A stretch of 64,000 nucleotides of DNA from Methylobacterium sp. Leaf125 (GTDB lineage: Bacteria; Pseudomonadota; Alphaproteobacteria; Rhizobiales; Beijerinckiaceae). The stretch covers positions 63,221 to 127,220 of the forward strand of contig NZ_LMNU01000001.1 of assembly GCF_001423085.1 (NCBI RefSeq), in the 5' to 3' direction. Shown here piece after piece: positions 8,821 to 17,247 of this stretch. The notes beneath the pieces are model-generated. The model had not been told where the DNA came from. It saw only the letters and a list, made by a program, of their open reading frames with translations, and searched no databases. Within the stretch, counting starts at the first letter, position 1. Each line of letters begins with the position of its first letter. The translations under genes and the position numbers were made by a program.

Positions 8821-10974
8821 TCAGGCCCTGCCGACGGCCTGCAGGGCGAAGGCCTGGATCAGGCCGACCTCCTCCAGGCGATCGAAGCGCCCAGCGGCGC
8901 CGCCATGCCCCGCCTCCATGTTGATGCGCAGGAGGATCGGTCCACCCCCCGTCATGGTCGCCCGCAGGCGCGCGACCCACTTCGCCGGCTCCCAGTAGGT
9001 CACGCGCGGGTCGGTCAGGCCACCGAGCGCCAGGATCGCGGGGTAAGCCTTGGCCGCCACGTTGTCGTAGGGCGAGTAGGCCAGGATGGTCTCGAAGGCC
9101 GCGAGGCTCTCGCGCGGGTTTCCCCATTCCGGCCATTCGGGGGGCGTCAGGGGCAGTTCACCATCCAGCATGGTGTTCAGCACGTCGACGAAGGGCACGT
9201 CGGCGACGATGCCGGCAAACAGCTCGGGCGCGAGGTTGGCGACCGCACCCATCAGCATGCCGCCGGCCGAGCCGCCATGCGCCACGATGCGGCCCTGGGC
9301 GGTGTAGTTGGCCTCGATCAGAGCGCGGGCACAGGCAACGAAATCCGAGAAGGTATTGGGCTTCTTCTCGCGCTTGCCATCGAGGTACCAGCGCCAGCCC
9401 TTCTCGGTCCCACCCCGCACGTGGGCGATGGCGTAGACGAAGCCGCGGTCCACCAGGGACAGCAGGTTGGTGCGGAAGGCCGCCGGCATCAGCGTCCCGT
9501 ACGAGCCGTAGCCGTAAAGGAGCAGCGGGGCGGTGCCGTCGAGCGGGCAGTCGCGCCGGTGCAGCAGCGAAATCGGCACGGTCTCGCCGTCCGGTGCGGT
9601 GGCGAACAGGCGCCGGGTGACGTAGTCCGCAGGATTGTGGCCACTCGGAACGGCTTGCCGCTTGCGCAACTGCCGGGCCCGGGTGACGCAATCGTAATCG
9701 TAGGTCTCCGCGGGCGTCGTCATCGACGAGTAGGTGAAGCGGATCACCGCCGTCTCGAACTCATGCCCCGGCTGCAGGCCGAGGGAGTAAGCCTCCTCGG
9801 CGAAGGCCACCACGTGCTCGTTGCCCTTGGTGTCGCGCACGACGATGCGCGGGCGGGCATTCTCGATCTCGAGGCGCACGAGATGGTCGGCGATCACGTG
9901 CTGGTGACGGATCATGACGCCCGGGCGGTGGGCAATGACGTCGGCCCAGTTCTGGCGACCGGGAGCCTCCACCCGGGCGGTGACGATCTTGAAATCCTCG
10001 GCCCCGTCGGCATTCGTGAGGATGAAGAGGTGGTTGGCCCAGTTCTCGACCGAGTAGATCAGCAGCGGCTCGCGCGGCTGCACCACGGTGAGCGTGCCCT
10101 CCCCCGTCCGACGATCGAGCAGATGAACCTCGGACGTCTCGTGGTCGCTGGCCGTTACCGTGAGGTAGTCGCCTGACTGCGTCTCCTCGATATGGACGAA
10201 GAAGCCGGAATCGGCCTCCTCGTAGACGAGGGTATCAGCGTCCTGCGTGGTACCGAGGCGATGGCGCATGACCCGCGCGGGCCGGTGGTTGTCGTCCACG
10301 GCGACGTAGAAGAATGCTAGGGAATCGGCGGTCCAGACCACCTCACCGGTGGTCGCTTCGACGCGGTCCGTCAGCTCGGAGCCTGAATCAAGGTCGCGCA
10401 CTCGAATGCTGTGCAGTTCCGAGCCCTTGGTGTCGGCACTCCAGGCGAGCAACCGGTGGTCGTCGGAATGGACGGCTGCGGCGATCTCGAAGAAGGCCAG
10501 CCCCTCCCCCTCGCGGTCACCATCGATGAGGATGGCCTCCCCCTCTTCCGGCCCCCCGTCGGCCGCCGTCTCGGCGCCCTGGCCGGGGATCACCACGACG
10601 GTGCGCGGACGCCGGCACACCAACGGATGCTGTCCACCCTCGCGATGGCGGGTGTAATAAGCATGGGGGCCGTCGGGTTCGGGCACACTGCTGTCGTCCT
10701 CCCGAATCCGCGCGCGCATCTCGGCAACGAGTGTTTTGCGCAGTGCAGCGGTGCTCGCGAGCGCAGCGTCCGAGTAGGCGTTCTCGCTTGCCAGGTGTTC
10801 CCGGATATCAACAGGTAAGGCCGCGGGATCCTTGAGGACATCCCGCCAATTGTCAGCCTTCAGCCAAGCATAGTTGTCGCGGATCATGCGACCATGGACT
10901 TCGTAGGTGTGCGGGCGCACGTCCGCGACCGGAGCGGTGGCCGAAACCGAAATGCTTGTTGACTGGGAAGCCAT
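8821..10974 (-). CDS. ptrB: Oligopeptidase B, S9A serine peptidase
   Basis: A 717-residue cytoplasmic prolyl-oligopeptidase-family enzyme that cleaves short peptides after basic residues. The N-terminal part has the RPHTYEVHGRMIRDNYAWL segment and beta-propeller repeats. The C-terminal alpha/beta-hydrolase domain holds the triad: Ser near 569 in GGSAGG, Asp near 655 in LGGLTDPRV, and His near 690 in NMEAGHGG. The length matches oligopeptidase B (about 690-720). The ATG at 10972-10974 follows AGGA; the longer open frame upstream is low-complexity and unlike the family. The gene is convergent with the AsmA-like gene and divergent from the MucR-type regulator. Confidence 0.92.
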   Translation of the reverse strand: MASQSTSISVSATAPVADVRPHTYEVHGRMIRDNYAWLKADNWRDVLKDPAALPVDIREHLASENAYSDAALASTAALRKTLVAEMRARIREDDSSVPEPDGPHAYYTRHREGGQHPLVCRRPRTVVVIPGQGAETAADGGPEEGEAILIDGDREGEGLAFFEIAAAVHSDDHRLLAWSADTKGSELHSIRVRDLDSGSELTDRVEATTGEVVWTADSLAFFYVAVDDNHRPARVMRHRLGTTQDADTLVYEEADSGFFVHIEETQSGDYLTVTASDHETSEVHLLDRRTGEGTLTVVQPREPLLIYSVENWANHLFILTNADGAEDFKIVTARVEAPGRQNWADVIAHRPGVMIRHQHVIADHLVRLEIENARPRIVVRDTKGNEHVVAFAEEAYSLGLQPGHEFETAVIRFTYSSMTTPAETYDYDCVTRARQLRKRQAVPSGHNPADYVTRRLFATAPDGETVPISLLHRRDCPLDGTAPLLLYGYGSYGTLMPAAFRTNLLSLVDRGFVYAIAHVRGGTEKGWRWYLDGKREKKPNTFSDFVACARALIEANYTAQGRIVAHGGSAGGMLMGAVANLAPELFAGIVADVPFVDVLNTMLDGELPLTPPEWPEWGNPRESLAAFETILAYSPYDNVAAKAYPAILALGGLTDPRVTYWEPAKWVARLRATMTGGGPILLRINMEAGHGGAAGRFDRLEEVGLIQAFALQAVGRA

Positions 10975-11426
10975 TGCGAAAAATCCTGACGCAGGGTCGA
11001 GACACGGAGACGCGTCGCTCCACGTTGTCGTGCCATGTGGCGCGGACGTGGGCAGCAAGCAAGCATGCGGGCCGCCGTGAGCTGAACCGACGAACGCGGC
11101 TGCGGCTGCGGCAATCTGTCCAAGGGTTTCACGGGGCTGGTGCTCAGTCAGCTGGGATGAAGATCCCGAGAATTCGGCACGGTTGAAATATTGTTCGCAA
11201 CAGTTGCTTGACGTTATCGAACTGCGCATGCCCGTCTTGCGATGTCATCGAGAATAGCATATCAAGAAATCGTAGCAGGCGAAGTTGCTGCGCATTCTAT
11301 AGCGCATGCAGGACACACGGTGACGCTGCGGGATCGCCCCACAGAACGAGCGAGCATCGGCGCGATGGCGGTCGAGTTGCTTGCGTACCTTATCCACTGC
11401 ACCGCGTCAGGAGAGCTCTTCCGATT

Positions 11427-11861
11427 ATGACCGACATCGAACACTCCGCGGATTATGTCGAACTGACCGTCGACATCGTTTCGGCTTACGTGAGCAACAA
11501 CCCGGTGCCTCCCGGCGAGTTGGCTCAATTGATCACGCGCATTCATGGGGCGCTGACCCAAATTGCCAGCGGGCAGATCGAGGCCAAGGCGCCTGCAGCG
11601 TCGCTTCAGCCCGCAATCTCCGTGAAGAAGTCGGTGACGGCCGATCACATCATTTGTCTCGAAGACGGCCGGACCTTCAAGTCGCTGAAGCGCCACCTGC
11701 GTGCCAAGTACGACATGAGCCCCGAGCAATACCGCGCAAAGTGGGGCCTGCCGCCCGACTACCCGATGGTTGCTCCGAACTACGCCAAGGCGCGCTCCGA
11801 CCTGGCGAAGGCGATCGGTCTCGGACAAACCCGCAACGGAAACTACGACGAAGCGGCGTAA
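11427..11861 (+). CDS. MucR/Ros-family transcriptional regulator
   Basis: A 144-residue MucR/Ros regulator. In alphaproteobacteria these bind AT-rich promoters and control exopolysaccharide, motility and cell-cycle genes. The C-terminal domain (residues 70-135) has the family core CLEDGRTFKSLKRHLRAKY followed by MSPEQYRAKWGLPPDYPMVAPNY. The usual zinc ligands are incomplete: the first Cys and first His are there, the second Cys position is Asp and the last His is replaced. This is the zinc-independent variant known from some rhizobial relatives. ATG at 11427 has CAGGAGAG upstream. It is transcribed alone, divergent from ptrB. Confidence 0.9.
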   Translation: MTDIEHSADYVELTVDIVSAYVSNNPVPPGELAQLITRIHGALTQIASGQIEAKAPAASLQPAISVKKSVTADHIICLEDGRTFKSLKRHLRAKYDMSPEQYRAKWGLPPDYPMVAPNYAKARSDLAKAIGLGQTRNGNYDEAA

Positions 11862-12074
11862 GCTTGCGAGCGCTCCGGAGCGCCCGCGGCGTCCGGAGCC
11901 TATCTGCGTTTGCGAAGTTCCTTGAAGCGCGTGTGACCGGGCCCGATCATTCCGAGTCGGGACTGGCTGATGGGCGTTCGGCGAAATCGCCGTCAAGACT
12001 TGTGTTAGGATATTTTTCCCGTACTGTCGGCATTCCGGCGCGTGGCGCTGTCGTCTTGAGTACTGGAACAAAAC

Positions 12075-12986
12075 ATGAACATTGAGCGGACTGTCCCGTC
12101 GATCGCTGCCGTGCAGCCGGCTCAGGAGCACGGATCCCGCCTCGCGCGCCCTCAGCCCGCCCATCGCGGAAGCGAGACGCTGGGCTCCGAAGCCCGTCGT
12201 TTTCTCAACGCCCTGGCGCAGGAAGGGGCCTACGCGCTGCCCGATCCCACCGAGACGGAGGACTGGATTGTCCGGGAGGGCGGTACCGGCATCTCCATCG
12301 GGGGTGGTCGCTTCGGACGAAGCGCCGGTGCCGAACTGCTGGCACGTGATCTGGCGGAACACGGCTCGGGACGCCGGGCCCGCATGACGATCAGCCCGGC
12401 GGGACGGGCGCGGCTGCGCAGGGAGGCGGCCGGCTCGCAGACACCGTATCTCGCCCAGCACCTCGATCTCGTGAGCAGCTCCCTCGCGCCGGATCGGCCG
12501 GTCCGGGATGCATCCGAGAGCCCCCTGGCCTGGATGGCACGGCGGCGGGATCGCGACGGCACCCCCCTCATCGACGCAGCCTGCTTCGAGGCGGGGGAAC
12601 GCCTGCGACGGGACCTGACCGGGGCGGCGCTGATGCCGCGGATGGGTCAGGATTGGAGCGGTGTGAAGGTCGATGGATCAGGTCCGCGGGATCCGGCCGC
12701 AGGCTCCAACGCAATGCTGGCCGCTCGCCAGCGGGTCCGGGCGGCCCTCGACGCTGTCGGCAGCGACCTGTCCGGCCTGCTGATCGACCTGTGCGGCTTC
12801 CTCAAGGGCCTCGAGCGGATCGAGGCGGAGCGACGCTGGCCGGCCCGCTCGGCGAAGGTGGTGGCGCGCATCGCCCTGGCGCGCCTGGCCGAACATTATG
12901 GACTGGAGCGCGCCGCGGTCGGACCGGACCGTGCCCGCCCGCGCCTGTGGCGGGACGCTTCGCTGAACGTCGCGCGGCGGAGCTGA
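12075..12986 (+). CDS. DUF6456-domain protein, helix-rich regulator-like
   Basis: A 303-residue protein whose C-terminal half (about 150-290) matches the Hyphomicrobiales DUF6456 pattern: SPLAWMARRRDRDGTPLID, then AGERLRRDL, QDWSGVKVDG, and a long helical segment ending in a helix-turn-helix-like end (RIALARLAEHYGL). The N-terminal half is a less conserved, Arg-rich linker. DNA binding is plausible but not shown. The ATG at 12075 follows a weak purine site. It ends 18 bp before the stop of convergent sufE. Confidence 0.78.
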   Translation: MNIERTVPSIAAVQPAQEHGSRLARPQPAHRGSETLGSEARRFLNALAQEGAYALPDPTETEDWIVREGGTGISIGGGRFGRSAGAELLARDLAEHGSGRRARMTISPAGRARLRREAAGSQTPYLAQHLDLVSSSLAPDRPVRDASESPLAWMARRRDRDGTPLIDAACFEAGERLRRDLTGAALMPRMGQDWSGVKVDGSGPRDPAAGSNAMLAARQRVRAALDAVGSDLSGLLIDLCGFLKGLERIEAERRWPARSAKVVARIALARLAEHYGLERAAVGPDRARPRLWRDASLNVARRS

Positions 12987-13004
12987 CCGGTTCTGGGGGG
13001 CCGT

Positions 13005-13430
13005 TCAGGCGGCCGTCAGGCGGATCGCGTCCCGGTGGATGCGCTCCGCCATGGCCCGGACGCCGTTGGAACGCTTCGAGGTCAGATGGGCCCCGAGCCC
13101 GATCTCCTTGAAGGTCTGGAACACATCGACCTTGGCGATGTCTTCCGGCGCCTTGCCGTCGTGCAGGGCCATGACAAGGGCAATCAACCCCTTGGTGATC
13201 ACGGAATCGCTGGTCCCGCGCAGGTGCAGGCGGGGCGGGGCCTCGGCGCGGTCGATACGGGCGTCGACCCAGACCTGGCTCTCGCAGCCATGGACTCGAT
13301 TCTCCTCGGTCAGCAACGCCTCCGGGAACGGCGGCAGGGCTCGCCCGAGTTCGATCAGGTACTCGTAGCGGTCCGGCCCCTCATCGAGGATGCTGAAGTT
13401 GTCGATGATCGTCGCGATGTCTGGAAGCAT
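13005..13430 (-). CDS. sufE: SufE-family sulfur acceptor for Fe-S cluster assembly
   Basis: A 141-residue SufE protein that accepts persulfide sulfur from the SufS cysteine desulfurase and passes it to the SufBCD scaffold in the cytoplasm. The acceptor Cys is residue 49 in NRVHGCESQVW, the hallmark site. Other family stretches are the IDNFSILDEGPDRYEYLIELG start and GLGAHLTSKRSNG near the end. Length is normal. The other suf genes are not in the window, so this is a detached copy. The histidine-kinase gene lies upstream on the same strand, 69 bp away; a shared transcript is possible. Confidence 0.93.
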   Translation of the reverse strand: MLPDIATIIDNFSILDEGPDRYEYLIELGRALPPFPEALLTEENRVHGCESQVWVDARIDRAEAPPRLHLRGTSDSVITKGLIALVMALHDGKAPEDIAKVDVFQTFKEIGLGAHLTSKRSNGVRAMAERIHRDAIRLTAA

Positions 13431-13499
13431 GGGTGGGGGAACGGCTCCTGCGCAGCGGCACCCTCGCGCATATAGTTCATCCCAGCGCCAATGCGATCC

Positions 13500-14540
13500 T
13501 CAGGACGGCTGCGCGAGGACCTCGGGCAGTTGCAGTTCCAGGGGCTCGGCGGCGGTGCCGACGCCCCGAACGGCGATCTCGGCCTGGGACGCATAAGCGG
13601 CGATCAGGCGAGGGCCGAGATTTGGTACCTCGAGCTTGCCAGGGGCAGCGCCCTCCCCCGCGCCGGAGACGATGCTCAGGCGCACGGGGCCGCCGGCTGC
13701 CGCGTCGATCTGGATCGCGATGGCGCAAGCGACCGTCTCTGCGGTGGTGTCGAGGCATTCCGACACCACCTCGGCGACGATCATCCCCAGGGCGTTGGCG
13801 GTGCGCGGCTCGACCAGGCTGCTGCCGTGACCGCCGACGGTGACGCCGATGCGCCCGGCCCGGCGCAATTGGCCGAGGCCGGAGGCGAGACGGTGCAGGT
13901 AGTCGCGCAGGTCGATGGAGGCGATGTGCGGTGCCTCGTGCAAGTGCTGCTGCACGAGGGCGATGGCACGGACCCGCTGACCGAGCGCCTCGAAGCTGCC
14001 CCGGCAGGGGGCCGGCGCGGCGCGGCCGTAGAGGCCGATCAGGCTGACCATCACCTGGAGGTTGTTGCGCACCCGGTGGTAGACCTCGGCGAGGAGCGCC
14101 TCCTTCTCCACCAATGCGCGCTCCGAGTGCTCCTCGGCATGCTTGCGGTCGGTGATATCGAAGCAGGTCCCGAGGAAGCCAACGAAATCGCCGTTCTCGA
14201 GCAAGGGCTTGGCGGTATCGAGAAGCCACCGGTAAGCGCCGTCGTGCCGGCGCAGGCGGAACTCGGACGTGAAGGGTTCCTGGGCGGCGAAGGCCTTGGC
14301 CACGATGGCGGCATGGCGCTCGAGGTCGTCGGGATGGAGGCCGCGGCGCCAGCCGTGGCCGAGTTCCTCCTCGACCGAGCGGCCCGTGAAGGCGAGCCAG
14401 GACTCATTGTGATGGACGGCGGCTCCCTGGGGATCGGCACGCCACATCATCAGAGGCACGAAATCGGCGAAACGCCGGAACTCGCCGCACCCCATTACAC
14501 TCACCGATGCCGCCTCGGTCGACGGTGTGTCCGCGGCCAT
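13500..14540 (-). CDS. PAS-domain histidine kinase of the HisKA_2 type, with degenerate ATPase motifs
   Basis: A 346-residue soluble sensor. Residues 15-130 form a PAS domain with the usual PAC end (GTCFDITDRKHAEEH). The HisKA_2 phosphoacceptor box EVYHRVRNNLQVMVSLIGLY follows, with His in place. The ATP-binding part looks damaged: the N-box reads EVVSECLD, where the family has an Asn after Ser, and the G1 box reads VSGAGEG without the expected Asp. It may therefore be a weak or inactive kinase, perhaps working as a phospho-receiver or scaffold. No membrane segment is seen. The ATG at 14538-14540 is chosen because it keeps the PAS domain intact without the low-complexity extension upstream; its ribosome site is poor. 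Confidence 0.8.
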   Translation of the reverse strand: MAADTPSTEAASVSVMGCGEFRRFADFVPLMMWRADPQGAAVHHNESWLAFTGRSVEEELGHGWRRGLHPDDLERHAAIVAKAFAAQEPFTSEFRLRRHDGAYRWLLDTAKPLLENGDFVGFLGTCFDITDRKHAEEHSERALVEKEALLAEVYHRVRNNLQVMVSLIGLYGRAAPAPCRGSFEALGQRVRAIALVQQHLHEAPHIASIDLRDYLHRLASGLGQLRRAGRIGVTVGGHGSSLVEPRTANALGMIVAEVVSECLDTTAETVACAIAIQIDAAAGGPVRLSIVSGAGEGAAPGKLEVPNLGPRLIAAYASQAEIAVRGVGTAAEPLELQLPEVLAQPS

Positions 14541-14685
14541 GATGTCTCGATCCACCCGTTCCAAACACCGACCCCGCCCGAGCCAGCGCCGGTCAACGTG
14601 CCGGGCATGGGCCCGTTCCGATCCTACGTTGTGATGGGGGGCCGCCATCCGCTGCAGGCATGGATGCCGCGGGACAGCCCCACCG

Positions 14686-15690
14686 TCAGAGCATGCTCGG
14701 CAGGATCCGGTCGGGCGGGCGGTGCCCGTCCATGAAGGTCTTGATGTTGATGATGACCTTTTCGCCCATGTCGACGCGGCTCTCGTGGGTGGCCGAGCCC
14801 ATGTGGGGCAGCAGCACGACCTTGCCGGCGCGGGCGAGCTTGACCAGGCGGGGGCTGACCGCCGGCTCCTGCTCGAAGACGTCGAGGCCGGCCCCGGAGA
14901 TGTCGCCGGCCTCGAGCAGGCGGGCGAGGGCGGTCTCGTCGATGACCTCGCCGCGGGCGGTGTTCACCACGACGGCCTCGGGCTTGAGGAGCTTGAGGCG
15001 GCGGGCCGAGAGCAGGTGGTAGGTGGCCGGCGTGTGCGGGCAGTTCACCGACACGATGTCGACGCGGGCCAGCATCTGGTCGAGGGATTCCCAGTAGGTC
15101 GCGTCGAGGTCGCGCTCGATCTGGGCCGGGACGCGCCGGCGGTTGTGATAGTGGATCTGCAGGCCGAAGGCCTTGGCCCGGCGGGCCAGGGCCTGGCCGA
15201 TCCGGCCCATCCCGACGATGCCGAGGCGCTTGCCGGTGATTCGGCGGCCGAGCATCCAGGTCGGCGACCAGCCGGTGGTCCAGGCGTCGTCCGGAATGAT
15301 CCGGGCGCCCTCGGTGACCCGGCGGGCCACGGCGAGGATCAGCGCCATGGTCATGTCGGCGGTGTCCTCGGTGAGGACGCCGGGGGTGTTGGTGACGGTG
15401 ATGCCGCGCTCCAATGCCGCGGCGACGTCGATGTGGTCGACGCCGTTGCCGAAGTTGGCGATCAGCCGCAGGTTCGGGCCGGCCTGGGCGAGGAGGCCCG
15501 AATCGATCTCGTCGGTCACGGTCGGGACCAGGACGTCGGCCTCGCGCACGGCCGCCATCAGGGCGTCGGGCGCCATCGGGGCATCGTCGGTGTTGAGTCG
15601 GATCTCGAAGAGCTCGCGCATGCGCGCCTCCACGACCTCGGGCAGACGCCGCGTGACGACCACGAGCGGCTTGCGCTTCAACGACGACAT
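14686..15690 (-). CDS. D-isomer-specific 2-hydroxyacid dehydrogenase, glyoxylate/hydroxypyruvate reductase-like
   Basis: A 334-residue NAD(P)H-dependent dehydrogenase. The nucleotide fold has GMGRIGQALARRAKAFG near 180. The catalytic Arg sits in NTARGEVID, the acidic partner further on, and the His in LLPHMGSATHESR. The N-terminal substrate domain includes NFGNGVDHIDV. The closest named activities are glyoxylate or hydroxypyruvate reduction, which would suit a serine-cycle methylotroph, but the substrate is inferred. An upstream GGGGAGG-like site supports the ATG. It is transcribed alone. Confidence 0.9.
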   Translation of the reverse strand: MSSLKRKPLVVVTRRLPEVVEARMRELFEIRLNTDDAPMAPDALMAAVREADVLVPTVTDEIDSGLLAQAGPNLRLIANFGNGVDHIDVAAALERGITVTNTPGVLTEDTADMTMALILAVARRVTEGARIIPDDAWTTGWSPTWMLGRRITGKRLGIVGMGRIGQALARRAKAFGLQIHYHNRRRVPAQIERDLDATYWESLDQMLARVDIVSVNCPHTPATYHLLSARRLKLLKPEAVVVNTARGEVIDETALARLLEAGDISGAGLDVFEQEPAVSPRLVKLARAGKVVLLPHMGSATHESRVDMGEKVIINIKTFMDGHRPPDRILPSML

Positions 15691-15967
15691 GCACCCTCCC
15701 CGCGAACGGTGTCGGCCAGCCCCGATCCGACCCGGCCGGTCTCCGGCGCGATCTCCGATGCGAGGGCGACACCGCCGGCTTACCGCGCGTTAACCACGCA
15801 CCGGTCAAGACATTCGAGACGACCGAGCCGACGGCCGGAAGGCCACGACCCCAGGGTCCTCTCGACCCTGAGGCCTCTCTACCAGAGAGGCCGCGGAACA
15901 CAATGCACGCCGGGGCCGGCCGCCAGCCTTCGGCCCGCAACCGGACAGCGTGAAGGATCACCGGACG

Positions 15968-16549
15968 ATGCGCGCGCCTGCCCTGCTCCTCACCCTCGCG
16001 ACCCTCCTGTCGGCCGGCGCCGCCGCGGCTGCCCCGGCCTCGGGGGCCGGGCCCGACGTCGCCCTGGGGCCGGTGACGAAGCTGCCGCTGCCGCGCTACG
16101 CCAGCCTGAAGACCGACCGGGTCAACCTGCGCGAGGGGCCCTCGAAGGACCACCGCACCCTCTGGGTGTTCCAGCGCGCCGGCCTGCCGGTCGAGATCGT
16201 CGCCGAGTTCGAGACCTGGCGCCGCATCCGCGATTCGGAGGGCACCGAGGGCTGGGTGCTGCACTCGCTGCTCTCGGGCCGGCGCACCTCCATCGTCACC
16301 GCCGGCAAGGCAAGCGACAAGGGAAGTGACAAGGGGGGCGACAAGGCCCCGGTGCCGCTCTACGCCAAGGCTGACGAGGCCTCCGGCGAGGAGGCCCGCC
16401 TCCAGGCCGGCGTCATCGGCAGCGTCAAGACCTGCACGGGCACCTGGTGCCGGATCATCGTGGCGCTGCCGCAGCGGCGCGGCGACGTGGACGGCTACAT
16501 CCGCCAGGAGCGGCTCTGGGGCGTCTACCCCAACGAGAAGGTCGAGTAG
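15968..16549 (+). CDS. Exported protein with bacterial SH3 domains
   Basis: A 193-residue protein with a signal peptide at residues 1-22 (Ala-rich core, ending AAAA-AP). Two SH3-like regions follow. The first, about 45-100, has the family start YASLKTDRVNLREGPS and ends in EGWVLHSLLSG. The second, about 120-185, has VPLYAKADEASGEEARLQAGV and TWCRI. Such exported SH3 proteins bind peptidoglycan or other proteins at the cell wall. A Lys/Gly/Ser/Asp linker (GKASDKGSDKGGDK) joins the two. ATG at 15968 with AAGGA upstream is preferred to the GTG at 15950. Confidence 0.85.
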   Translation: MRAPALLLTLATLLSAGAAAAAPASGAGPDVALGPVTKLPLPRYASLKTDRVNLREGPSKDHRTLWVFQRAGLPVEIVAEFETWRRIRDSEGTEGWVLHSLLSGRRTSIVTAGKASDKGSDKGGDKAPVPLYAKADEASGEEARLQAGVIGSVKTCTGTWCRIIVALPQRRGDVDGYIRQERLWGVYPNEKVE

Positions 16550-16574
16550 GCCGCCCCCGCGGGACGGGCGCCGC

Positions 16575-17006
16575 TCACGATTGCCGCATGCACGCTTGCC
16601 GCATGAAGGTGTCGGGCGTGCCCGTGCCGTCGCTGACGAAGCGGATGTCGCGAGGCTCGCGCCGGGGCGTGTCGACGGAGAGGAACACCATCGGCTGCTC
16701 GAGGATCTCCGGCACCGAATGCACCACGCCGCGCTTGAAGAACACCAGCTTGCCGGGGCCGACCTCCACCGGCGTCTCGTCGCCGAACTTCATCAGGCAG
16801 CGCCCGGACAGCACGTAGAGGTACTCGTCGCAGGAGGCGTGGCTGTGCGGCGGCGTCGGGTGGTAGACTCGGAACACCCGGGCGCTCGCCGCCGGATCGT
16901 CGGTGAAGCGGTGATCCGCCACCATGGTGTCGGAGGTCTCGGGCAGGCGCGCGGCCTGCTCCGCCACGTCGAAGACGCCGTGCGCCGTCAGGCTGTCCGT
17001 ACTCAT
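16575..17006 (-). CDS. Single-domain cupin protein
   Basis: A 143-residue small beta-barrel protein of the cupin superfamily. The metal-binding motif is visible as PPHSHASCDEYLYVLSGR (two His and one Glu), with the second motif at GKLVFFKRGVVHSVPEI, whose His is the fourth ligand. Function could be an enzyme or sensor for a small ligand; the substrate is not evident. The ATG at 17004-17006 has GAAGGA 10 bases upstream, while the upstream ATG three codons earlier has no room for that site. It lies between the SH3 gene (convergent) and the large GGDEF/EAL gene, neither of which suggests a pathway. Confidence 0.85.
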   Translation of the reverse strand: MSTDSLTAHGVFDVAEQAARLPETSDTMVADHRFTDDPAASARVFRVYHPTPPHSHASCDEYLYVLSGRCLMKFGDETPVEVGPGKLVFFKRGVVHSVPEILEQPMVFLSVDTPRREPRDIRFVSDGTGTPDTFMRQACMRQS

Positions 17007-17247
17007 CGCCCGCATGTCCTTCCCGTTCCTCGGATGTCCGACAGCCTAGCGGAAAACGCAGCGCCGGGGAGCCTGTCGGCCCGCCGATTCCGCCGTCCCG
17101 TCCCAGCGGCCCGGACGGCTCGGGCTCCGCGGCGCGGCGCGGCGGCGTGGTGCGCGCGGCGGCGAGCCAGGCGCGGAGGACGCGCGTCCCGCCGTCGATG
17201 CGCCCCGCCTGCCGGATGGTCCGGCGGGCCCGGGCGGCGGGCCGGCC

